A DNA stretch of 10,827 nucleotides, from NCBI GenBank assembly GCA_017531065.1, contig JAFXLR010000055.1:1-10827 (forward strand). Direction: 5' to 3'. Shown in pieces: positions 1-8,300 of this stretch. The stretch's first letter is position 1. The number at the start of each line of letters is the position of its first letter. This stretch comes from Bacilli bacterium (GTDB lineage Bacteria; Bacillota_I; Bacilli_A; RFN20; CAG-826). A program made the position numbers and the translations under genes. The notes below the pieces were generated by a model. That model ran no database searches. It saw only the letters and a program-made list of their open reading frames with translations, and was not told the DNA's origin.

Positions 1-367
1 AACGGATAAGCTCATCTTTGTCCATGTAGCGTTGGCAGATAGGCTGGGTTTGCCTTGATTGCCAGACGATCGCAGGATAGATGGCTTTGCCGGTGTTCTT
101 ATCCCAGACGATTGTCGTCTCACGTTGGTTGGTGATGCCAAAGCCCGCTACTTGTTCGTAGGTGATGTTGGCTTTGATCATGAGCTCGTTGATGACGTCA
201 ACGGCGCTGACCCAGAGTTGGTCAGGGTCTTGTTCAACCCATCCAGGCTCTGGATAGAGGCAATCAAGAGGGCGCTGGGCCATCTCAAGTTCTTCGCCTT
301 TGTTGGAGATTAGAATGGCGCGAGTCGAGGTCGTGCCTTGGTCGATAGCGATTATGTATTTTTCCAT
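1..367 (-). CDS. glpK: Glycerol kinase, N-terminal part (runs off the window start)
   Basis: ATP-dependent phosphorylation of glycerol to sn-glycerol-3-phosphate, a cytosolic FGGY-family sugar kinase that feeds glycolysis and phospholipid synthesis. 122 codons are visible, about a quarter of the usual ~500 aa; the rest lies beyond position 1. The protein opens with the FGGY phosphate-binding signature (D9-Q-G-T-T-S-T-R16). It continues with WVEQDPDQLW (43-52), GITNQRETT (77-85), where R82-E83 match the glycerol-contacting Arg-Glu pair of the E. coli enzyme, and PAIVWQSRQT (98-107), the family's conserved AIVWQ.RRT region. The start at 367 is chosen because the signature begins at residue 9, as is normal in GlpK. 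No Shine-Dalgarno sequence sits at normal spacing: an AAAGGG lies about 13 nt upstream, and a TATAAT box ends 6 nt before the ATG. The gene lies downstream of, and in the same direction as, the peptidase operon but is separated from it by a terminator. Family assignment is firm; whether the gene is intact cannot be seen. Confidence 0.95.
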   Translation of the reverse strand, partial: MEKYIIAIDQGTTSTRAILISNKGEELEMAQRPLDCLYPEPGWVEQDPDQLWVSAVDVINELMIKANITYEQVAGFGITNQRETTIVWDKNTGKAIYPAIVWQSRQTQPICQRYMDKDELIR

Positions 368-373
368 GCTTAA

Positions 374-379
374 ATTATA
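374..379 (-). promoter_or_regulatory. TATAAT -10 box of the glpK promoter
   Basis: Read on the minus strand this is a perfect TATAAT, 6 nt upstream of the glpK ATG (365-367). Transcription from it would start at or next to the ATG, giving a leaderless or nearly leaderless mRNA. No good -35 hexamer is visible at 16-18 nt spacing, and there is no TG extension. It lies in the short gap between the operon terminator and glpK, where a promoter is expected. Confidence 0.55.
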
Positions 380-420
380 TCCCTTTGTGCGAGCGCGTAG
401 AAGAGATTGAAAGAATTAGG

Positions 421-459
421 CGAAAAGAAAAAATCCACGGCGGTTTTGCTGTGGATTTT
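421..459 (-). terminator. Rho-independent terminator after the peptidase operon
   Basis: On the minus strand, arms at 448-459 (AAAATCCACAGC) and 430-441 (GCCGTGGATTTT) form a 12-bp stem with one A-C mismatch and a 6-nt loop. A T-rich tract interrupted by one C follows (430 down to 423). It starts 8 nt after the pepP stop codon. It separates the three-gene operon from glpK, which follows on the same strand. Confidence 0.88.
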
Positions 460-466
460 GTTTGTT

Positions 467-1753
467 TTATCTCTTTAAGGAAGCAAGTCTCGCCTCAATG
501 TCATCGATCTCTTTGACGATGTCTTTGGTGAGGACTTCGCAACCCGTTCTCGTGATGAGCAAATCGTCTTCGATACGGATGCCGATATTCTTCTCGGCGA
601 TATATAAGCCTGGCTCATCGCTGATGACCATGCCTGGCTCAAGAGGGATCTTTTTCGATTCGGTTGAGAGAGGCGTTTTGTATGGGTCATGGGTATCTAA
701 GCCAATGAGGTGGCTGACACCATGGAAGTAATACTTCGAGATGTCTTCCTTCTTCTCGATGATGCCGTATCTAAGGCATTCGCTGGCAAGATATTCGACA
801 GTGCGGTTTTGAAGTTCTTCGATCGTTAAGCCTGGCTTAGCGATTGAGGCAATCATCTTGTTGCAGCCAAGGACGATGCTATAGATGAGTCTTTGGTAAT
901 CGCTGAACTTGCCGTTTACCGGGGCGCATCTAGTGACGTCGGCGCAGTAATAGTTATGTCTGGAGCCAAGGTCGCAGAGCAAGAGGTCTCCGTCCTTCAT
1001 CTGCCCTTGTGGGTTTGGGTAATGGAGGATGGCGGCATTTCTTCCAGCGGCCATGATGGTGTTGAAGGCAGTGCCTTGATAACCGGACTCATCGTTGATC
1101 GTGTGATGGAAGACGTCGGCTAATTCATACTCTTTCTTGCCATCTTTCATATTGGCCCAGATGGAATAGATGCCAAGTCTAGTGACCCTGATGGCTTCTC
1201 TAAGTTCGTCGATTTCACGAGCGCTCTTTCTTAGACGCAAAGTGGTGATAAGAGGGAAAGCATCGTTAACGATGACGTCGCTATAGGTGTTCTCGATGAC
1301 GCGCTTCATCTCTCTTGTATCGGTGTCATCGGCGATTTTGATTTCGCGGTCGAGGTCGAGATAGACGCGTTTGATCTCGCCATAGGCGTCTTCGCCAAGG
1401 ATGAGCTCAAGTTTGGCTTGGAGAGAAAGGTTAGTCATGACGTTGCTGATTCCGCTAATCGCGCTAGCCTCGTCGCTCTTAAGTCTCTTTCCGTACCACT
1501 TCTCTTTCCTTTCGTCATATGGGCTAATGAAAAGGAACTCCTTCATTTCGCCTTCGCTGTTGAGGAGAAGGAGGACGCTATCAGGCTGGTCGATGCCAGT
1601 GAGGTAATAGAAATTGCGGTTGACCTCAAAAGGGTATCCTTCATCGGCGGAAGAGACTTTCTCGACTCCGCTATAAAGGATCATGACGCTTGGGGATTCC
1701 ATCAAATTGACGGCTCTTTGCCTTCTTTCGGCATATTCGTTTGGACTGATCAT
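467..1753 (-). CDS. pepP: M24-family Xaa-Pro aminopeptidase (aminopeptidase P)
   Basis: A cytosolic dinuclear-metal exopeptidase that removes the N-terminal residue when proline is second. At 428 aa it is the usual length for PepP. Residues ~1-130 form the AMP_N domain (YSGVEKVSSADEGYPFEVNR, FYYLTGIDQPDSVLLL). Residues ~175-415 are the pita-bread catalytic domain. All five metal ligands can be placed: D261 (LLCDLGS), D272 (ADVTRC), H348 (HGVSH), E380 (SDEPGLYI) and E395 (RIEDD). The catalytic-site histidines H244 (ILHYPNP), H344 and H355 (LDTHDP) are present too. The ATG overlaps the upstream yigZ-family stop as ATGA (1750-1753), and a clear AAAAGGAG Shine-Dalgarno sequence lies about 9 nt before it. 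It is the last gene of a three-gene operon and a terminator follows. Nothing looks broken, so an active enzyme is likely. The family also includes prolidases, but the AMP_N domain and the motif spacing favour aminopeptidase P. Confidence 0.95.
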   Translation of the reverse strand: MISPNEYAERRQRAVNLMESPSVMILYSGVEKVSSADEGYPFEVNRNFYYLTGIDQPDSVLLLLNSEGEMKEFLFISPYDERKEKWYGKRLKSDEASAISGISNVMTNLSLQAKLELILGEDAYGEIKRVYLDLDREIKIADDTDTREMKRVIENTYSDVIVNDAFPLITTLRLRKSAREIDELREAIRVTRLGIYSIWANMKDGKKEYELADVFHHTINDESGYQGTAFNTIMAAGRNAAILHYPNPQGQMKDGDLLLCDLGSRHNYYCADVTRCAPVNGKFSDYQRLIYSIVLGCNKMIASIAKPGLTIEELQNRTVEYLASECLRYGIIEKKEDISKYYFHGVSHLIGLDTHDPYKTPLSTESKKIPLEPGMVISDEPGLYIAEKNIGIRIEDDLLITRTGCEVLTKDIVKEIDDIEARLASLKR

Positions 1754-2355
1754 ATTTGTCTTCTCCTTTTCACTAAGGACTCTTTTTGGTCTTCTATATC
1801 GATATGGTTCAAATGCTTCTCAACTAGAGGCTTAACTATCTTAGCATCGCCAGAGACCTTTAGAGAAATTTTCTCTAAAAACGAGGCATCAGAGATAGTT
1901 ACGTTTAGGCGTTGGCACTCCTTCTCGAAGGAAGAATAGTCGCTATATCCCATGGAGAGGGTGGCTTCATATCCTTCAATGAGGTCGGCCATATCTGTTT
2001 CCTCCACCGCTTTAAGACCAACGTCGCGGTAGGTTCTTGTTAGTCTTCCTAAGCCAAGCTTCGTTCCTCCGAAATAACGGACGACGACAAGGAGGACGTG
2101 GTCCACTTCTCTTCCTCGAAGAATCTCAAGGAGAGGAAGGCCTGTGCTTCTAGCAGGTTCGCCTTCGTCGCTGCATCTTTCAAAAGGAAGGAGCCTTGCC
2201 GCATATGGGTAATGCGTGGCCTTAGGGTATTCTTCCCTCACCTTAGCCAAAAGGCCTCCGATTTCCTTTTCGTCGTCGAAAGGGATAACGAGGCCGATGA
2301 AACGAGATCCTAAGATCACGAATTCATATATGTGTTTGGCGAAAGGGTAGTTCAT
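1750..2355 (-). CDS. yigZ: YigZ/IMPACT-family protein (UPF0029)
   Basis: 201 aa, the usual size for bacterial YigZ/YvyE proteins. The N-terminal IMPACT fold (~1-115) shows SRFIG (17-21), ATHYPYAARL (46-55), SDEGEPARSTGLP (62-74) and RYFGGTKLGLGRL (93-105), which are the four conserved family blocks. The C-terminal part (~130-195) fits the ferredoxin-like domain usually attached to bacterial members. The molecular role of bacterial members is poorly settled; the eukaryotic homologue IMPACT acts in translation control through GCN1. The start at 2355 is chosen because homology begins right there. A longer reading from 2466 would add 37 residues that overlap the upstream gene in another frame and look like random sequence. 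The ATG overlaps the stop of the giant gene by one base (TAATG) and has no clear Shine-Dalgarno sequence, so its translation probably depends on ribosomes leaving the giant gene. Its own TGA overlaps the start of pepP. Confidence 0.93.
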   Translation of the reverse strand: MNYPFAKHIYEFVILGSRFIGLVIPFDDEKEIGGLLAKVREEYPKATHYPYAARLLPFERCSDEGEPARSTGLPLLEILRGREVDHVLLVVVRYFGGTKLGLGRLTRTYRDVGLKAVEETDMADLIEGYEATLSMGYSDYSSFEKECQRLNVTISDASFLEKISLKVSGDAKIVKPLVEKHLNHIDIEDQKESLVKRRRQI

Positions 2356-5300
2356 TAAGCGCTGAAGACTGTGGCGGCGTTCGCGAAGTAACCAGAGGCA
2401 CCAAATGGGGTTGCGTAGCCAGTTGGCTGAGTGAAGAAGTGAGCCGCATCGGCGGTACGTAGGCACTCGTAGATGCTTCCTTCATAGAAGGCGACGACGA
2501 CATCGGCGTATGGCGAAGCGCTATAGCCGGAGAAGGCGTTCATCGTTGTGGCGCACGCAGGTTTGTTCGAGACGCTCATGGACTTGATGTTGCTCATGAG
2601 AGGGATCAAGGAATTCTTCATGAGGTCGATGAAGCCTTCATAAGTGTCCTCGGCTGGACGGAAGGAGGTGGCGCTAAGGTTATTGCCGCTGTTGAAGCGA
2701 TGGTTGCCTTTGGCGTAAGCCTTCATATCTTCATAGAAGACTCTTCCAAAGCCGCTCTTGAACTTGCTCTCGAAGGAATTCCATTCGTGAGAAGCGCTGA
2801 GGGTGATGTACTGGGTGAGGCTTGTGCCTTTTGGTGAGGCTGGGATGCTATCGATGCCATTAGAGACAGCGAGCATGCCATAAGCGGATGACTTAGCACC
2901 TTCATAGACGCCATAGAAGTAAGCGACATCCATGACGTTGGAATCAAGCCAGAGGGTGACATCGCTGATCTCTTCAAGAGTCAAAGCGTTCTGATTGGCT
3001 CCGACGAAGATGGTGTAGAGATCTTTGTAGACGCTAGTGGCATCAGCATCGTCATAGTTTGGAAGGTACTTGGCGAGGTTGACGTCAGTGCCGCCGTTAT
3101 TGAAGTGGAGAAGGTTCGAGAGAACGACATCGCCACCGGTGTAGACACCGCTCTCGGCTTCCTTGTTGGTCGCGTCATAGACCTTCGTGTAAATGGAATC
3201 GCCATTCTTCGCGAAGTTCGTAAGAGCGGTAAGGTTACCTGGAGTGGAGAAGAGTCCAGCGATTGCAGATGGGTTCGCTCCAAGATCCATGTATCCACTG
3301 CCATCCCAAAGTCTTTCAACGAGACCAAGGAAGGAATTGATGGCGCCCTTATGGGTGTCGGTAGCGGCTACGTAGGTGTCGAGTCTCTCTTTGTTCATGC
3401 CGATAATGGCGTTCGTATCGAAGGTGAGTTCGACTTTGCTGATGTTGCCATCGCAGGTGACGCTGATCGAATCACCAAGGACGATGTCAGTGATGTCATA
3501 ACGCTTGACGCCTGCGCTCACATCGCTTGGGACAACGCTATAGGTTGAGCCAGCCTTTAAGTAGGAAACCACTGGAGCAGAGGCACCGGAATAGGTGATC
3601 TTAAGCGAATTCACAGGGGTTTTGACAGGGATTTCGAAGGTTAAGGCGTTTGGCTCGTAGGCAATTGTGGTCGTCGAGTAATCGGTGAAGTGAAGTTTGT
3701 TGGTAAGGAAGTCGGTCGCTTGAATTGGGATGATTTCGCGAATCATATCGACTTCGTTGATGGCGTAAAGAAGCTCGCCGATCTCGGCTGGTTCAAGGGT
3801 TTCGAGAGTGTCGGTGTCAACGCTGACGCTCGAACCGCTGATGATGCCTAAATCGAAGGCCTTGCAAAGAAGACCGGCATCCTGGGTGTCATTGATGATG
3901 AGAGCGGCAAGTTCATCGTCCCACTTCTCGTCTGGGTAATTCTTAACCTTGGCTAAGAGCTTGGCGTCACTATCGGCGTAAGTGTTATCGATTGTGGCGT
4001 TATAGGAAAGCGAAGCAAGGGTCGAATCCTTGAAGACTTTGTACATGGCTTGCTCGAAGACGCTGAGGTCGGTCTTGGTGAAGGCTAAATTGTCATCAGC
4101 CTCGAGGTCATAGCAGGCACCATCTTTGTTGAAGATATAGGACTCATTAAGGCCATCAAGGATGTTTCTGACCTTGGTGATCTTAGTCTTGTTTCCGAAT
4201 TCGGTAAGAGCGGATGGATCATTGTTGATGAGTCTGATTGTGTCAGCGATGCCCTGGATCTCTTCGTTGTCGTAGTGATTTGTGAAGACTGGGGTAACGA
4301 GTCTATCCATCGAGTCAGGTTTGACGAAAGTGCCACTGCCTTCATCAAAGGTGATGTCGTAGAAATAGCAGTAATATGGGTTCGAACGGGTGAGCTTAAT
4401 ATCGTCGAGAGAAACCTCGGTGAGGGCTTTGGTGATGGCATTTGGAACAGCGTCATAGGTCCAATCGCAATCGTTGAGGAAGGTGAGAATCTGAGCGAGC
4501 TCGCCATCTCCCAAATCAGAGAGGCTTGTATGCTCAAGGTCATTGATGAGCGAAGCGTTGGCGGTGAAGTTCCTAAGAAGGGTGTTGATGGAGTTCTTGA
4601 CGCCGATGCCATTGATGTTCGTGGTATCAAGGTCATTAGCGTTCGTAACCAAGACGGAAATCTCTGGGTAATAGGTCGCCGCGATGTACTTGGCTTTGGC
4701 GTTGGCGTTCGTATAATAAGCGGAATTTGCAGCGTCTTTTGGAGAATCGACGCTGAACATGTATTCCTCAACCTGATCGTTGGTGGTGAGGATCTTGGCA
4801 ATGAATTGCTGGAAGACGGTTTCGGAGGAACCGCTCTTCTTGCTATTGAAGATGTGGCTCTTAGCGAAGGTGGCAAGGAGGTCGGTGATGTCATCGATAT
4901 CCTCATCGGCGATAGCGGACAAATCGTTGATGTCGATGCCGCCAGAAAGAGCACTGCCATAATGGATGACGGAAGCTAAGTTGTAGCACTCGTCCTCGCT
5001 ATATCCGACAGGAGCGTAATCGTAGGTGGTCAAAGCGATTGTCTCTTTGCCTTTGTAGTAAAGGTTCGCGTCGTTGAGGTTAAGACCAGAACTTGCAAGA
5101 GAGCTATCGACTGAAGATAAGGCGTCGTTAAGTTTCTCTGGGAAGCCTGGGTATAAGAGACAGGAATCATTGATGTCGATGAAGAGGTCGGCAAGGATGT
5201 CTTCGCCGAATCTCGCTTCCTGGAAGTAAGCATTGAAGTCGAATGAGGTATCAAGGTTGATGCCCATGACGTGGAGGTCATCGACGATCTCGACGAAGTG

Positions 5301-8300
5301 GTCGATTTCGTTATCCCATCCACCGCTAACCTGGACCATCTCTTTGATGACTGGGTAGATGGCCTCGGCTTTCTCATCGCTGCCATACCAGCCAGTCTGT
5401 TTGAGGACGAACTTCATCTGGTTGTCGAAAGCGCTGTCGGTGATGCCAGCAACGGTCTGCTGGAAGGTAGAGAGGGTACTAAAGACTTCGCTGTCAGCAA
5501 GTTCTTTAAGGAGAGGCGAGATAAGGTGATTGGCGTCAAGGCTTGAGATATCGCTGAAAGCGGCTGTGTCGATTGAGCCAGATGGGCCAAGAAGACCGCT
5601 AACAGGATCGACGATGATGGCAAGCATATCGGCAATCGTCTCAGCAACTTCTAAACGCTCTGCATCGCTGCAGGTGTAGGCGTACATGATATTGGCGCTC
5701 TTGAAGGTGTCGACTGAAGTCGAAAGGGTATCGACAACGACCTTAAGGACGGCTGGGACACCGGTCTTTCCGAAGAGGACAGACTGGGACATGTCTTCGA
5801 GAAGGGCGCGGAAGTATTCGACTTTGAATTTGCTTAAGTCAGCGCTTCCACCATTCTCCATGAGGCTAAAGGCACCACTAGATGCCACGTTCCTGATGAT
5901 ACGGCCAAAGATTGCGCCTTCCTCGGCGAATATGGCTTGCTCAGCTTGGATTGGAGCCATCGTCGCGGCGTTCTCGATTGAGTGAGAGACGACGCGGGCT
6001 TTGAAGTCGCTATAGTCTTCGCTTTCAGTACCTGGAGCTGCCACGACTTTGTATTCGGCGCCCTCATAGGTTTCGGTGAGGTTAGCGAAATAGGTTCCAA
6101 GAGTGCTGGCGCCTTTGAAGGCTTCGATGAGCTTCGAAGCGATGTAGTTAGGGAAGTTGTAATTGTAGGTGCCATCCTCGTTCGTCTTGACGAATAACTG
6201 GGAATTGGCGAGGTAATTGAACATGGATTCCATCATCTCTGGGTCGATTGACTGAAGATCGAGATTGGAAAGGTCACCGAACTGGGAAGCGTATTTCGTC
6301 ATGGTGTCGAGCGCTTCGCCTTCAGCGGTCCAATTGGTGATGTTCTTGAAGGAAAGGGCGACCGTCTCACCGCCGTCATTGACATAGGTGAAGAGGTCGT
6401 TACTGCTGATCGCATTATCGATCATAGTTCCAATGATGGAGGAAAGGAGTTCGCTGCCATCGACTTTCGCGAAGAGCTCACCGAACTTGATGTCGGCCAT
6501 GGAATCAAGGGAGAAGTTCTGTAACGAACCAAGGAGTCCCTTGTCGCAGATATAGTCGATGAGGTCGACGAAGCTGGAGATTTCGCCATTGGCGTCAAAT
6601 CCGTCATCGCAGATGATGCTTTCAATCGTGGCGTTAAGTTCGTCTCCGCCAAGGCCTAACGTTTGGAAGATATTCTTGAAGAGGCCATAGAAGTTGGTGT
6701 TCTTCTTGCCACCGACTTCTGGGTTAAGAATCTTGTTCTCGGCAAAGCCGACAAGAAGTTTAACAAGCTGTTTCTCATGATTAGAGGTTTCAAGCGAGCA
6801 CATGTGGCTGAATGATTTTTCTAAGACAGACATATTGCTCGAGTTAGCGGACATGCTTCCGGCGAAGTTAATGATGTCTTGGCAATCGGTAAGGACGTCG
6901 ATGAGTTTCGCAAACTCGCTTCCAACGATGCTGTTGCCACTGCCATCTTTTGGATCCGTGTCTAAGACAAGAGCATCGCCAAAGAGACCTTTGAGAGGGC
7001 TGTCATCGCCAGCGAGGAACTCCGACATGATGGATGGGAGGGCTTTAGTGAAGACCTTCGATTTGTCGAGTTTTCTGACGCTGCTCGCCATCGCGTGGAG
7101 CAAGCCTTCTTTCGCGCCAAGGAAACTGCCATTCTTGTCAAAATAGAGGCCAGGCATCGTATCCATGTTAAGGATAAGCTCATTGCCTTCTTCCGAATCA
7201 AGCAATGGGTTGAGGACATCGAAGATGGCCTTGGCCTCAGTCTTGATAGCTTCTTTCTTGGCTTCTTGCGTTGGCTCACTCTTAAGTTCAGTGATGAGAT
7301 CGCTTAAATCCACAATGCCTTCATAAGGGTTGGCAGGGTCATCTACGTCCGGCTTAAAGGCATCGTTGATGCCGTCTTCCATGGTTTTGATTAAGGTTGG
7401 CATGAAATTGGTGATGAGATTCGAATCAAGCAAACAAATGTCGTCGGCGGATCCACCTTCGACTTCTTTGCCATCGATCCAATGTTCCATTTCGTCTTTG
7501 TTTCTAAGAACGACGGTGAAGATATCTCTGAGCATCTTCTGAGCGTTGTCATTGGCAGGAACGCTGCTTGAAGGATCGCTGCTTGGGACATGTTCGGTTC
7601 CCATGTTCTTAGCAGAATCAATAATGACTTTGATGAGTTCCGGATCAACGGTAACAAGATGGTAGAAAGAATCAAAAATCACTGACAATTCGTAACCGAA
7701 ATCAATTTCCTTTATGGACTGAGGAATGGCGACTGGGTATCCTCTTTCGCTTCTCTCGAGATCCTCATCGGTGAGTTCAGGGAGGAAGTCTTTCACATGG
7801 AACGGTAATGATTCATCCATACCAGGTTGACTTGGATCCAATGTAGCCGCGTAAGCTTCGTCTTCATACTCTTTCACAGCAATGACGTAGAGGGCGGAGG
7901 CGATGATGTCATCTAAGACCTTCTTCTCGCTTGGAGAGAAGATCTTGAAGAAGTGATCAAAGATGTCTGTGTATTCAGGTTTGAACAGTTCGGCAATATC
8001 ATCTGATTCAGTGACGAATTGGCCATTCTCATCAACGACATCGTCGATGATTCCACTGCTGGCGACGCTTTCCCAAAGGGTGGCGAGATCGTCAAAGGTC
8101 TCGGCTGGGTCATAATGTTCGAAGTCGATGCCTTCTTCAGTCATGACAAACTGAGCGATTTCTGGAAGGTGCAAAGCAAACTGGAGACCAAATGGCAGGA
8201 CAGCTTGGATGAATGGGGAATTGCCGATGACGCGGATGGCGGTTGGGATGAGGTCGGAAGTAAGAAGGGTTGCGTAATTGAAATCCTTAAGATTCTCTTC

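Noticed and set aside
1418..1939. 173-codon open frame on the plus strand
   Set aside because: It is antisense to pepP and yigZ, both of which have strong family motifs across the same bases.
2356..2466. N-terminal extension of the YigZ-family protein starting at 2466
   Set aside because: It overlaps the end of the giant gene in another frame, has no family similarity, and homology begins at the ATG at 2355.
4085..4960. 291-codon open frame on the minus strand, rich in Ser, Pro and Thr
   Set aside because: It lies wholly inside the giant gene in a different frame; its low-complexity composition is an effect of the overlying codons, and it has no ribosome site or family motif.
4275..4979. 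234-codon open frame on the plus strand
   Set aside because: It is an antisense shadow of the giant gene with no ribosome site or recognised domain.
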